DNA of 64,000 nt from Pseudomonadota bacterium (GTDB lineage: Bacteria > Desulfobacterota > Desulfovibrionia > Desulfovibrionales > Desulfovibrionaceae): contig JAEZYD010000047.1 in NCBI GenBank assembly GCA_023419375.1, positions 1-64,000 of the forward strand. The letters run 5' to 3'. Positions 8,678 to 17,616 of the stretch are shown here, piece by piece (positions within the stretch are counted from its first letter, which is position 1; each line of letters begins with the position of its first letter). Below the pieces are notes generated by a model. It was not told the origin of the DNA. It saw only the letters and a program-made list of their open reading frames with translations, and did not search any database. A program made the position numbers and the translations under genes.

Positions 8678-9054
8678 TGGCGCGGGTATCCCTGAATATA
8701 GCCGAGTGGCGGGCAATGTTTCCCCAGTTTGGCGATGAGGCGCTTACGCCTGATTCTCTGCTGACGGCCCAATGGCCCGTGGCGGAGCTGCTGGTGGGCA
8801 ATACTGACCGCTCTCGCATACCGGAGGATACCCGCGCAATGGCTCTCTATTACGTGCTGTGCCATCTGGTCACCTTGCAGGCCCGGGGCGATGTGGTGGG
8901 CAACGTCACCAGCGCCGCCCAGGGCAGCGTTAATGCCGGGCTTGCGCTCATGCAGCGCGCCAACAGCCGGTGGTGGGAGCAGACGCCCTGCGGCCTGACC
9001 GCATGGGAGCTGCTGCGCCCCTGGCGAGCAGGAGGTTTTTATGTCCGGGGGTAG
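8677..9054 (+). CDS. Head-tail adaptor, DUF4054 type
   Basis: A 125-residue helical protein with the DUF4054 pattern: an opening AEWRAMFPQFGDEALTPDSL, then AQWPVAELLV, and RAMALYYVLCHLVTLQARGD. The family is a gp6-like adaptor ring below the portal. Start and stop overlap both neighbours, as in a tightly coupled morphogenesis operon. Confidence 0.8.
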   Translation: MARVSLNIAEWRAMFPQFGDEALTPDSLLTAQWPVAELLVGNTDRSRIPEDTRAMALYYVLCHLVTLQARGDVVGNVTSAAQGSVNAGLALMQRANSRWWEQTPCGLTAWELLRPWRAGGFYVRG

Positions 9055-9496
9055 CTTGCGGCTTGATGATGCCATCCCCGGGCTTGAAAACCTTGATGGG
9101 ATTTTGGAGCTGAAGGTGGGGGTACTTGAAGCCGCCACCAATGCCAAAGGGCAAAAAGTGGCTGAATACGCCGCCGCCAACGAGTTTGGTGTGCCTGGTA
9201 AAATTCCGGCCCGTCCGGCAATGGGGGAAACCCTGGACGCCAACGCCTCCAAATACACGGAGGGACTGGGCAACCTGCTTATGGCAGGCATGGATCCCGT
9301 GCAGGCAATGGGGCAGCTTGGCGAAGTTGTGCGGGCAGACGTTGTGAAGTCTATACGCTCTTGGAAAACGCCGCCTAACAAGCCTGCTACGGTCAAGGCC
9401 AAGTTGCGCAAGACTGGCGGGCGCGTGGGTAATGCCCCCTTGTATGAAACTGGTGCTTATGTGGGCAGCATCGCCCATGAGGTGAACAAAAAATGA
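9041..9496 (+). CDS. Neck/tail-completion protein (HK97 gp10-like)
   Basis: A 151-residue protein with the sequence logic of gp10-like and virion morphogenesis proteins: AEYAAANEFGVPGKIPARPA, then SIRSWKTPPNKPATVKAK, and a final LYETGAYVGSI. Such proteins sit at the head-tail joint. The start overlaps the adaptor gene by 14 bases; AGGAGG at about 9029 supports it. Confidence 0.75.
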   Translation: MSGGSLRLDDAIPGLENLDGILELKVGVLEAATNAKGQKVAEYAAANEFGVPGKIPARPAMGETLDANASKYTEGLGNLLMAGMDPVQAMGQLGEVVRADVVKSIRSWKTPPNKPATVKAKLRKTGGRVGNAPLYETGAYVGSIAHEVNKK

Positions 9497-9984
9497 ACCT
9501 GCATGCACTCACCCGCAAGGTTATTACCTCCGTGCATCCTGACCGCAAGGTACGTGTGCTGCGCAGTGCCGGGCAGACTATCGGCCCGGACTATGTGCAG
9601 CGTCCTGTGTGGCAGCCCTGCGTGGAAATGTCCGCGCAGGTGCAGCCTGTACCGGACAAAACCCTGCAATGGCTTTTGCAGGCGCGCAGCAGCAGCGTGT
9701 GGCGTGATGTCTATGCTTACGGCGCGTTGTATGGCCTTGACCGCACCACAGAGCGCGGGGGCGATCTGCTCTATTTTGACGGCTATGAGTGGCAGGTGGA
9801 TCAGGTGCTGGAAGACTTCGCCCCTGGGGCCGGATGGACCAAGGTGCGCGTTATCCGTTTGCGTGTCTGCCCCCTGCCAGCCGTGGGCGACAGCCAACCG
9901 CCGGTTATGGACGATGCCCGGCCCGATGAGGGTGCATGGCCAGATAATCAAAACCAGCAGGCAGCCCCGGAGGTCGGGCCGTAA
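9493..9984 (+). CDS. Phage neck/collar protein of unknown fold
   Basis: A 163-residue protein overlapping both neighbours by four or one bases. The core (KTLQWLLQARSSSVWRDVYA, then LLYFDGYEWQVDQVLEDFAP) is predicted alpha/beta; the C-terminal 35 residues are Pro/Asp/Gln-rich. Between the gp10-like and the terminator-type proteins it probably contributes to the neck, but I recognise no defined family. Confidence 0.6.
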   Translation: MNLHALTRKVITSVHPDRKVRVLRSAGQTIGPDYVQRPVWQPCVEMSAQVQPVPDKTLQWLLQARSSSVWRDVYAYGALYGLDRTTERGGDLLYFDGYEWQVDQVLEDFAPGAGWTKVRVIRLRVCPLPAVGDSQPPVMDDARPDEGAWPDNQNQQAAPEVGP

Positions 9985-10505
9985 TGGCTACCGTAACCGG
10001 CAATCCTCTGGACGCTGCCCTGGTAAAAGCACTGGGCGATACGCTGACCGTGTGGCTCGGCCCTGTAACCATTGTGCGGGGCTGGACAAATCGGGTCAGC
10101 ACTCCCAGCACAAGATATTTTGTGCAGATCACGCCATCGGGCGGTACGCCGCACGGCACTACTGGGCATGTGTATACCGGGCCGGATGGTAGCGGTCAGG
10201 GGCAGGCCCAGGTGGTACGGCCGCAAAGCCGCAGGGTGCAACTGGATTTCGTGGGGCCTAATGCGGAGGAGCAGTCCCGCACAGCATCCACCTTGCTGCA
10301 AGACATTGTGGGCTGTGATGCCCTGGCTCCCTATGGTTTTGCGCCACTCTCCGTCAGTGAGCCTCAAGATCTTACGGCGGCTGACGACAGCGAGCAGGCC
10401 GAATCCCGGTGGATGATCGCCGTTGAAGTACAGGCCAACAGCAATGTCACCGTGCCCCTGGATTACTTTGACAACGTCAACTTGCACCTGCACCCGCAGG
10501 CTTAG
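9984..10505 (+). CDS. Neck terminator / tail-completion protein
   Basis: A 173-residue protein with beta-rich core and the segment RRVQLDFVGPNAEEQSRTAS, resembling neck terminator (gp12-like) proteins that cap contractile tails. It directly precedes the sheath gene, the usual position for a terminator. The start ATG overlaps the upstream TAA (TAATG). Confidence 0.6.
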   Translation: MATVTGNPLDAALVKALGDTLTVWLGPVTIVRGWTNRVSTPSTRYFVQITPSGGTPHGTTGHVYTGPDGSGQGQAQVVRPQSRRVQLDFVGPNAEEQSRTASTLLQDIVGCDALAPYGFAPLSVSEPQDLTAADDSEQAESRWMIAVEVQANSNVTVPLDYFDNVNLHLHPQA

Positions 10506-10514
10506 GAGCAGACA

Positions 10515-12005
10515 ATGAGCGTCAATGCAGACAAGCTCGTACAAATAGTACCCCGCGTCATGGACAGCGGCACCAAGGGCCTCACCTTCGCAGGCCTTGT
10601 GCTCACCAAATCCTCCTTGCCCCCATCGGCCAGGGTTCTACAGTTTTCGTCCGCTGCCTCTGTGGCCGCCTATTTTGGCGACACCTCGCCGGAAGCTGCA
10701 ATGGCCGCGCAGTATTTCAAGGGCTATACCAACACGGATTATCTGCCGGGCAAGATTTTCTTTGCGCCCTGGCGCGATGCTGCCGCACCCGGCTGGTTGC
10801 GCGGCGCGGCGTATGACGGCGATATTGCCGCCCTCAAGGCCGTTGCCAACGCTACATTGACCATCAGCATTGACGGTACGCCCCGCAGCCTTGTGGGCAT
10901 TAATCTTTCGACTGTCACCAGCTTCAGCGAGGCGGCGCAGATCCTGACCACCACATTTGATGGTGCGGCTACTGTTACATACAGCAGCCAGACCAAGGCG
11001 TTCCAGATCAGCAGCGCCACCTCCGGCGCGGCTTCGTCCGTCAGCTATGCCGCCCCGGGGGAAACCCCCGGGCTTGCCGAACTGCTTAACCTTACCGAAC
11101 AGGCCGGGGCCGTGCAGTCTCCGGGCATTGATGCCCAGACGCTGACAGCTTGCTGCAAAAACGTGCTCGACTACGCCCGGGACTGGGTGAGCTTTTCCAC
11201 CACGTGGGAGCCGCAGCTTGAAGACAAGCTGGAACTGGCCACATGGTGCGCGGGCTATGACACAAGATTCGTCTATGCCATGTGGGACACGGACAATGCC
11301 GCCAAGGTGCAGGGTTCCAAGGCCTCGGCCGGTTATCGCATTGACTCCGAGCTTGCTCTTGACGGCACCATTCCCGTGTACAATAGCGCCCAGCTTGCAG
11401 CCTGGGTCATGGGCACCATCGCCAGTATCAATTTTGACCAGTACAACGGGCGGCTTACCCTGGCATTCAAGCAGGGCGAAGGGCTGGCAGTAACCTGCGG
11501 CAATGATGAGCAGTATGATGCCCTGCTGGATAACGGGTACAACTGCTATGCGGACTTTGCCACGGCCTCGGCCCAGTTCAAGTTCTTCCAGCCCGGGCAA
11601 GTCTCCGGCAAGTGGGATTGGGCAGACACCTATATCAACGCCATTGCCCTCAAGGATGCCTTGCAGCTTAACCTGCTTGATCTGTTCAAGGCAGTGAAAT
11701 CCTTGCCGTACAACGAAGACGGCTACGGGGCCGTGCGTACCGCCTGCCTGGATACCATCAACCGTTTCAAGAACTTTGGGGCCATCCGCGCGGGCATCAC
11801 GCTTTCACAGACACAAAAAGTGCAGTTGCTGGCGGAGATCGGCACGGACGTTTCCAAAACCATTGAAAGCCAGGGCTGGTATATGCAGGTCAAGGATCCC
11901 GGCGCAAATGTTCGCGGACAGCGCGGCACACCTGACTGTCGATTTTACTATACCGATGGCGGCAGCATTCAGAAAATCGTATTGCCCGCCACGGCTATCC
12001 AGTAA
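10515..12005 (+). CDS. Contractile tail sheath protein (DUF3383)
   Basis: A 496-residue protein of DUF3383 type. The N-terminal domain has VLTKSSLPPSARVLQFSSAA and YFKGYTNTDYLPGKIFFAPW. The C-terminal sheath-contact domain has RAGITLSQTQKVQLLAEIG and a final beta strand. Length fits the family. It shows that the phage is a myovirus. GGAGCA precedes the ATG. Confidence 0.88.
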   Translation: MSVNADKLVQIVPRVMDSGTKGLTFAGLVLTKSSLPPSARVLQFSSAASVAAYFGDTSPEAAMAAQYFKGYTNTDYLPGKIFFAPWRDAAAPGWLRGAAYDGDIAALKAVANATLTISIDGTPRSLVGINLSTVTSFSEAAQILTTTFDGAATVTYSSQTKAFQISSATSGAASSVSYAAPGETPGLAELLNLTEQAGAVQSPGIDAQTLTACCKNVLDYARDWVSFSTTWEPQLEDKLELATWCAGYDTRFVYAMWDTDNAAKVQGSKASAGYRIDSELALDGTIPVYNSAQLAAWVMGTIASINFDQYNGRLTLAFKQGEGLAVTCGNDEQYDALLDNGYNCYADFATASAQFKFFQPGQVSGKWDWADTYINAIALKDALQLNLLDLFKAVKSLPYNEDGYGAVRTACLDTINRFKNFGAIRAGITLSQTQKVQLLAEIGTDVSKTIESQGWYMQVKDPGANVRGQRGTPDCRFYYTDGGSIQKIVLPATAIQ

Positions 12006-12014
12006 GGAGCCATC

Positions 12015-12461
12015 ATGGACAACCAGAACAATCAGACCATAACCAGCGCCAATGCCTCGCTGTTTATCACGGTGCCGGGCCTGTATGACTCGCCCGTCAA
12101 GATTGAGAACTACAGCACGGATGCGATGGTCAGTGCTGCCCAGGTCAACCCGGTGGTGGCTGAAATGGGCGTGGATGGTCACTTGAGCGTTGGCTACACC
12201 CCCACCCCCAAGGAAATCACCATAACGCTGGCCGCAGACAGTAAAAGCCGCCCGGTCTTTGATGACTGGCAGGCGTATCAGGACGCCGCCAAGGAGGTGT
12301 ACGTCTGCTCTGCACAGTTCATCGTGCCGGGCATTGGCAAAACTTTTACGGGGTTGCGCGGCGCGCTCACTGCTGCACAGCCCATGCCCAATGCCGCCAA
12401 AACCTTGCAGGCTCCGGCCTATAACATCACCTTTGAAAGCTGGACGCCCAGCAGCCTGTAG
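12015..12461 (+). CDS. Tail tube protein
   Basis: A 148-residue, beta-rich protein immediately after the sheath gene, the invariant place of the tube gene in contractile tails. It opens ASLFITVPGLYDSPVKIENY and contains alternating polar/hydrophobic strands ending in NITFESWTPSSL. Called mainly from position and fold. Confidence 0.72.
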   Translation: MDNQNNQTITSANASLFITVPGLYDSPVKIENYSTDAMVSAAQVNPVVAEMGVDGHLSVGYTPTPKEITITLAADSKSRPVFDDWQAYQDAAKEVYVCSAQFIVPGIGKTFTGLRGALTAAQPMPNAAKTLQAPAYNITFESWTPSSL

Positions 12462-12472
12462 GAGTCGCCCCC

Positions 12473-12949
12473 ATGCGTAAGGAAATTACGATTACCATTG
12501 AATCCGGTCGCGATGTCGGAAAGAGCTTCCATGTTACCGAAATGAGCGCCAGCCAGGTGGAAAAGTGGGCCGCCCGGGCGCTGTTGGTTCTCATGGGTGG
12601 CAACGGTCAGATGGATGCAGCGGTAAAGGATCTCTCTAAAACGTCCAGCGCCTCGGCCCTGGTGTCCGTTGGGCTGGGCGCACTGTCAAATGTAAGCTGG
12701 GATAAGGTCGAGCCGCTGTATGATGAACTGCTGCCCCAGGTGGCAATTATGCCCGATGCGGACAAACCCAACGCCAGAATCACGCTGCGCCCGGCCAATG
12801 TGGACAATCATGTTGAGGACGTTGCAACTCTGGTGCGGCTTCGCGGCGAAGTGTTGAAGCTGTCGCTGGATTTTTTCGACAACGGCGGGGGCTTTGCCTC
12901 CCGCCTGTCCGGACTCCTAGCCCCCCTTCAGGACTCGCAGACTACGTAA
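12473..12949 (+). CDS. Tail assembly chaperone, shorter (pre-frameshift) product
   Basis: A 158-residue protein with the tail-chaperone pattern: an opening KEITITIESGRDVGKSFHVT, then SASQVEKWAARALLVLMGG, and a C-terminal LRGEVLKLSLDFFDNGG. These proteins coat the tape measure during tail assembly and usually have a second product extended by ribosomal frameshifting, as in Mu genes 41/42. A slippery CCCCCCTT run at 12921-12928 lies just before the stop. Confidence 0.75.
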   Translation: MRKEITITIESGRDVGKSFHVTEMSASQVEKWAARALLVLMGGNGQMDAAVKDLSKTSSASALVSVGLGALSNVSWDKVEPLYDELLPQVAIMPDADKPNARITLRPANVDNHVEDVATLVRLRGEVLKLSLDFFDNGGGFASRLSGLLAPLQDSQTT

Positions 12950-13093
12950 ACCTTCCTGGGTGTCTGGCCGTGCCCATCAGCCGGGGCATGGCCAGCCTGA
13001 ACGAATTGTAGACTGTGTATGGCCTTGAAGACGCATTTATGCTGCTGGAGATAGCCGCCGTGGATTCCCATAACGCCAACTGCTGGAGCACTC
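12922..13093 (+). other. Probable -1 frameshift extension of the tail chaperone, with an in-frame amber
   Basis: In the -1 frame entered at the C run, translation continues SGLADYVNLPGCLAVPISRG and MASLNEL to TAG at 13009-13011. Past that single amber the same frame stays open to the tape-measure ATG: TVYGLEDAFMLLEIAAVDSH. The segment VPISRGMASLNEL resembles the short proteins (DUF6889-like) found after tail chaperones. Either the extension ends at the amber, or the amber is a mutation or is suppressed. Confidence 0.5.
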
Positions 13094-14707
13094 ATGGCAA
13101 CCGCTCGTGAACTTGTCGTCAAGCTGCTGCTTAATGCTGTGGGCTTCAAAAGCGAAATCCGCGATGCCCAGGGCGAGCTGGATAAAACCAGCGATGTCGC
13201 CGACAAAGCCGCCGAGGCCATAGACGGCGTTGGCACGTCTGCGGAAAAAGCTGGCAAGGATCTGGCGGGCGCGACCGGAGACATACAGACCTTTGGTAAT
13301 GGCCTTTCTGGCATTATCGGCAAAATTGCCGGATTTGCGGGGATTGCTGGGGGGGTGCTCACGCTGAAAGGGGTTGTAACGGACTATATCGCCACCGCAG
13401 AATCCATAGACAAAACCAGCCAGAAACTGGCTATGGGCGTTGACGAATGGCAAGGCTGGCGGCATGCGGCCCTTGAGTCGGGTGCGGATGCCTCGACCCT
13501 TGGGGATGTCTTCACCACCCTTGACGGCAACATGAAGGAACTGGCGCAAAACGGTTCCGGCCCTCTGAAGGACGTGATGACGGGTATGGGCGTCAGATTT
13601 ACTGATGCCAAAGGCCGGGCGGTATCTTTAGAAGAAGGCATTTTGCGGCTTGCGGACGCTACCGGCAAGATGGATCGGCAAAAAGCAATGTCTCTGCTGG
13701 CAAAAACCGGCTTTGATGAAAAATCCGTCAATATGCTGCTTCAGGGCCGAAAAGGCCTGGAAGAGCTGGTCAAGGCCGGGAAGGAAAACGCCGCGTATTC
13801 GCAACGGGATATTGAGATCACCCGTAAAGTTCAGTCGGCGAAGCAAAGCCTTCAGAACCAGTTTGAAAGCCTCCGCGATAAAGTCCGGCACGGCATTGCA
13901 CCTGCAATGGGTTATTTTATCGAAACATTGAGCAGTGTTGTAGAGTGGTTCCATGACAACGGATCCTCGGCCACAGTATATTTTGCTGCCATTGCCGCCG
14001 TTATTGCGACAGCCGTCACCCCATCCCTCTGGGCAATGGCCACAGCCGCCTGGGCGGCCATAGCACCTTTCGCGCCTATTATCGCCCTTGTGGGCGGTCT
14101 GGCGATGATTGTTGAAGATTTGGTGGTTTACATTGAAGGCGGCGAATCTGCTCTTGACGGTTTCTGGTCAATGTTTGGCACTGGCGAAGAGATTGGTAAC
14201 CGTCTGAAAATTATATGGGAAGGGATCAAAGAAACTTTCTCTGGACTCATGGCCTTGCTCGGCGGCCTTAGCCAACTTCTTGGAGCCGTGTTTAGTGGTG
14301 GGCAGCTTTATAGCTACAAGGACGCTGTGGACGCCATCGGTGCCGCCTACCAGCGCTTGGTTAATATTGTCCGGGCTGTCGTTGGATATATCAAAAATGC
14401 CCTCAAAAATGCCTTGCCCGAGTGGGCGCTGAATCTTCTTGGCTGGAGCAATGAGGGCAGCGCGGATGACAACGGCGGTGCTGCCTTGCCTCAATCGTTG
14501 GCTGCTGCGGCTACGCCCCGGGTCAGCGCTGGCGATGTACAGCGCCCGGCGGGCACGGTGGACAATTCCCGCAAGGTGGAAAGCAACACCACGATCCAGC
14601 AACTTACTGTACAGAGTCAGGCCACCGATGCGGACGGCATTGCGCGCGATATCACGGCAAGCCTGCCCAACCGTGTGGCCCAGGCAGATGGGGCATTCGG
14701 TGTGTAA
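13094..14707 (+). CDS. Tail tape measure protein
   Basis: A 537-residue protein. The N-terminal third is helical with Lys/Asp/Ala repeats, a hydrophobic stretch (about 74-95) follows, and a second cluster of membrane-like helices lies at about 295-345 (YFAAIAAVIATAVTPSLWAM and IAPFAPIIALVGGLAMIVED). The conserved block DKTSQKLAMGVDEWQGWRHA is typical of tape measures in this phage type. Length sets tail length; 537 residues predict a short tail of very roughly 80 nm by the usual rise per residue. Confidence 0.85.
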   Translation: MATARELVVKLLLNAVGFKSEIRDAQGELDKTSDVADKAAEAIDGVGTSAEKAGKDLAGATGDIQTFGNGLSGIIGKIAGFAGIAGGVLTLKGVVTDYIATAESIDKTSQKLAMGVDEWQGWRHAALESGADASTLGDVFTTLDGNMKELAQNGSGPLKDVMTGMGVRFTDAKGRAVSLEEGILRLADATGKMDRQKAMSLLAKTGFDEKSVNMLLQGRKGLEELVKAGKENAAYSQRDIEITRKVQSAKQSLQNQFESLRDKVRHGIAPAMGYFIETLSSVVEWFHDNGSSATVYFAAIAAVIATAVTPSLWAMATAAWAAIAPFAPIIALVGGLAMIVEDLVVYIEGGESALDGFWSMFGTGEEIGNRLKIIWEGIKETFSGLMALLGGLSQLLGAVFSGGQLYSYKDAVDAIGAAYQRLVNIVRAVVGYIKNALKNALPEWALNLLGWSNEGSADDNGGAALPQSLAAAATPRVSAGDVQRPAGTVDNSRKVESNTTIQQLTVQSQATDADGIARDITASLPNRVAQADGAFGV

Positions 14708-14716
14708 GGGGGAATT

Positions 14717-15292
14717 ATGTTTGCAGCCTTGCCGCCGGGCACACCCGGCAACTGGAGCCTGTTTGATGCTAACGGCAAAGTCGCCGTACCTTTTGACACA
14801 TTTTTCGCCTGTACGGTCAAGGCAGAGTCAAAAGTGGCATCCAGTCCTGTGGAAAAGCGCGCAGGCAAAAGCGGCTTTGTTGTTTACAACAAGGCCGTTG
14901 CCCCCACGGAAGTCGGCGTTGTCCTGGCTAAAAAAGGTAAAAGCAGCGAGCTGGGCGCAATGCTTGATGCGCTGATCAAGCTTCAGGAAGGTACCGACCT
15001 TGTCAGTATCATTACGCCGGAACGCACGTTCGTGGACTACACCGTTGTTGGGTTTGACTATGACCGCAAACGCGAAAACGGCGTGGACAGGCTGCTGGTA
15101 AGCCTTTCCTTGCAGGAAGTCCGGCAGGTCAGCCCGGAATACACCAACGAGCAGGTAAAGCAGGCCGGGGACGGCGCGGACAAGAGCGCAGGAAAACAGC
15201 AGGCTGGCAAGGCCGATGATGCAACGAAGAAACAGGTATCCAAGAAGAGTGGACTTAAAGTCACGACAGACTGGCTTAGGAAAAAATCATGA
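14717..15292 (+). CDS. Dit-like baseplate hub-associated protein
   Basis: A 191-residue protein. Residues 20-135 are a beta-rich Dit-like domain (FACTVKAESKVASSPVEKRA; SELGAMLDALIKLQEGTDLV; LLVSLSLQEVRQV). The C-terminal 50 residues are Lys/Gly/Ala-rich and flexible. Position between tape measure and plug matches Dit-like proteins of short contractile tails. The stop overlaps the next start by four bases. Confidence 0.7.
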   Translation: MFAALPPGTPGNWSLFDANGKVAVPFDTFFACTVKAESKVASSPVEKRAGKSGFVVYNKAVAPTEVGVVLAKKGKSSELGAMLDALIKLQEGTDLVSIITPERTFVDYTVVGFDYDRKRENGVDRLLVSLSLQEVRQVSPEYTNEQVKQAGDGADKSAGKQQAGKADDATKKQVSKKSGLKVTTDWLRKKS

Positions 15293-15645
15293 ATACCGTT
15301 CCGTTACGCGCCACAGCCAACCAGACCGTACAGGCCGTGCTGGGCGGACAGAATTGCAGCCTGCGCGTGTACACCCGCCAATCAGAGGCCAACAGCATGG
15401 TTGGCGTCAACGGCGCAGCCCTGTTTGTTGACCTGGCAGTCAATGAGGTTGCCGTGGTCAGCGGCATCATTGCACGTGAGGGCACGTTGTTGTTGCGTTA
15501 CCCCCGGTTGGGATTTGTTGGCGACTTGCTGTTTGTCGATATGCAGGGCGCGGCAGACCCGCAATGGACGGGCCTTGGTGACCGCTGGCGGCTTGTCTGG
15601 CTTAGCGCGGATGAAGCACAGGCCTATGAGGAAGGGACATTATGA
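15289..15645 (+). CDS. Baseplate plug protein
   Basis: A 118-residue, all-beta protein. The pattern VPLRATANQTVQAVLGGQNC, then GDLLFVDMQGAADPQWTGLG and DRWRLVW fits the baseplate plug family described from cyanophage Pam3 (gp18-like). It should close the tail tube at the baseplate. It overlaps both neighbours by four bases. Confidence 0.72.
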   Translation: MNTVPLRATANQTVQAVLGGQNCSLRVYTRQSEANSMVGVNGAALFVDLAVNEVAVVSGIIAREGTLLLRYPRLGFVGDLLFVDMQGAADPQWTGLGDRWRLVWLSADEAQAYEEGTL

Positions 15646-16553
15646 GCGCCAACACATCCTACACAATCAAGATGCTGGAGGCCCGCATCACTCTGGCCAA
15701 GGGCGGCTTCAACCCTGGCACCGGGCAGGCCGCCAATACCAAAATCATCCGGCTTGGCATGGATGTGGAAATCTCAAAGCCCGGCGGCAAAGAGAAGAAC
15801 AAGGCCAAAGTCCGTATCTACAACCTCCCTCTTGAGGATATGGAGACCCTGACCACTCTGGCCTTTGCTCCCCTGAAGACGGACCAAAATCATATTGCCG
15901 TGTATGCCGGGGACAAACAGAACGGCATGACGTTGGCGTTCTCTGGCGACATCGTGAGCGCCGTGCCCAACTTCAATGCTGCGCCAGATCCAACCTTTGA
16001 CTGTGACTGCATTACCGGCTTTGTGGCCTCGCTCACGCCAGTACCGCCGCTCACGGCCCAGGGCGCGCAGGATGTGGGCAATACCTTGCAAAGCATTGCC
16101 GGGCAGATGGGGCTTACCTTCGTTAACCGTGGGGTCAATGTTTCACTTCGCAATACCTGCTGGGTGGGTGGCCCGATGGAACAGGCCCGCCAGATAGCAG
16201 ATGCTGCACGCATTGCCCTGCTGGTTGATGACGGTGAAATGATCATCGCGCAGGCTGGCATGCTGCGGGAAGATGTCGGAGCCTCAACGCCTTTGTGGCG
16301 CGGAGATACTGGCATGTTTGGCTACCCGTCATTTGACAGCAACGGGATCAGCGTCAAGGGACTCTACGAACCCAAGTGCAAACTCGGCGGGCCTATCCGC
16401 ATTGAATCCGTTGTGCCCAAGGCGTCTGGCCTGTGGCAGATATCAAGCCTGTCGCACAAGCTTCAGGCGGGGTACCCAGGCGCGACCTCCTGGGAAACGG
16501 CGGTCAAGGCAACCTACCCAGGGCAGCAAAACCAGAAGGACGGAAAGTCATGA
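15642..16553 (+). CDS. Baseplate hub protein (gpD/gp27-like)
   Basis: A 303-residue protein with beta-barrel domains of the late-control gpD/T4 gp27 class: an N-terminal RLGMDVEISKPGGKEKNKAK, a central domain DCITGFVASLTPVPP, and GLWQISSLSHKLQAGYPGAT near the C-terminus. It forms the trimeric hub that receives the spike. It overlaps the spike gene with ATGA. Confidence 0.75.
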   Translation: MSANTSYTIKMLEARITLAKGGFNPGTGQAANTKIIRLGMDVEISKPGGKEKNKAKVRIYNLPLEDMETLTTLAFAPLKTDQNHIAVYAGDKQNGMTLAFSGDIVSAVPNFNAAPDPTFDCDCITGFVASLTPVPPLTAQGAQDVGNTLQSIAGQMGLTFVNRGVNVSLRNTCWVGGPMEQARQIADAARIALLVDDGEMIIAQAGMLREDVGASTPLWRGDTGMFGYPSFDSNGISVKGLYEPKCKLGGPIRIESVVPKASGLWQISSLSHKLQAGYPGATSWETAVKATYPGQQNQKDGKS

Positions 16554-17272
16554 GTGTAGTGCAGGGACAGCGCGGGGCATCCACTCCGGCATCTGACCAG
16601 AATACTCTTGATTTCCTCATACAGAGGGCTTTGCAGGGCATCAATACCGCAGAACCCGTGCGCGTCACGGGGGTATCTGCCGAGGGTGTGCAACCCGTGG
16701 GCTTTGTCAGTGTGCAGCCCCTGGTGAACCTTGTTGCCGGTGACGGGAAAGGACACCAGCAAGGCACCTTGTTCCGGCTGCCATATTTCCGCGCGCAGGG
16801 CGGGGAAAACGCCGTTATTGTTGACCCCAAGCCCGGAGACATCGGGCTTGCAGTCTATGCCATGCGGGACACGGAATCCGTCAAGGAAAAGCGGGACGGG
16901 GCGTCTACCAACCCCGGCAGTGCCCGTATGTGCAACAAGGGAGACGGTTTTTTTATCGGTGGTTTTTTGAACAAAGCGCCCAAACGGTATGTGATGGTCA
17001 ACGATGATGGCATCACTCTGGACGATGGCGCTGGCGGTAAAATGGAACTCAAGGGAGGGCAGCTAGTCATAACCGCCCCCGGGGGAATTATCCGCAATGC
17101 CCCCACGGATGTGCAGAACGGCGAGGGGGCCACATCTACCCTCAACGGCAATTTGCAGGTCAATGGCAAGATTGCTTCCACTGGCGACCAGACAGCCGGA
17201 GGCATATCGCAGATGCACCATACCCACACAGGTGTTCTGCCCGGCGGCGGCAGCACTGGAGAACCACAATGA
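16550..17272 (+). CDS. Baseplate central spike (Mu gp45 / Gp138-like)
   Basis: A 240-residue protein. The N-terminal OB-like domain spans about residues 20-130 (NLVAGDGKGHQQGTLFRLPY; GENAVIVDPKPGDIGLAVYA). A repetitive beta-helix follows, and the tip is HHTHTGVLPGGGSTGEPQ, whose histidines are typical of metal-stabilised spike tips. ATG 16550 overlaps the hub stop. It should puncture the outer membrane. Confidence 0.82.
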   Translation: MSVVQGQRGASTPASDQNTLDFLIQRALQGINTAEPVRVTGVSAEGVQPVGFVSVQPLVNLVAGDGKGHQQGTLFRLPYFRAQGGENAVIVDPKPGDIGLAVYAMRDTESVKEKRDGASTNPGSARMCNKGDGFFIGGFLNKAPKRYVMVNDDGITLDDGAGGKMELKGGQLVITAPGGIIRNAPTDVQNGEGATSTLNGNLQVNGKIASTGDQTAGGISQMHHTHTGVLPGGGSTGEPQ

Positions 17273-17616
17273 AAAGCCTGATGCTGACGGGTCAATGGGA
17301 TCTGGCCCTCACACCGGGGGGCAGTCTGGCCACGGTTGATGGCACCGCCCGCATAGAACAGGACGTGTCCACGTATGAGCGGGTTTTCCAGGGTGAGCAG
17401 TGGTACAATACCGCCGCAGGTGTGCCGTACCTTGACCGCGAAATTGCCAGTCTCCCTCCCATTGAGCTGGTGAGGGAACGGGCGCGCCGCCGCGCACTTG
17501 AAGTTCCCGGGGTGGCTGAAGCCAGTGTCGAACTGGACGCCCTGGATCAGCGCGTACTGACCGGGCGCATCAAGGTAACAACGTCTGATGGGGAGAGCGT
17601 CAATGTCACAATCTAG
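17269..17616 (+). CDS. Baseplate wedge protein (Mu gp46 / T4 gp25-like)
   Basis: A 115-residue protein with the gp46 pattern: WDLALTPGGSLATVDGTARI, then YNTAAGVPYLDREIASLPP and the helix RERARRRALEVPGVAEASVE. The family binds the sheath base and nucleates sheath assembly. It overlaps both neighbours. Confidence 0.82.
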   Translation: MKSLMLTGQWDLALTPGGSLATVDGTARIEQDVSTYERVFQGEQWYNTAAGVPYLDREIASLPPIELVRERARRRALEVPGVAEASVELDALDQRVLTGRIKVTTSDGESVNVTI

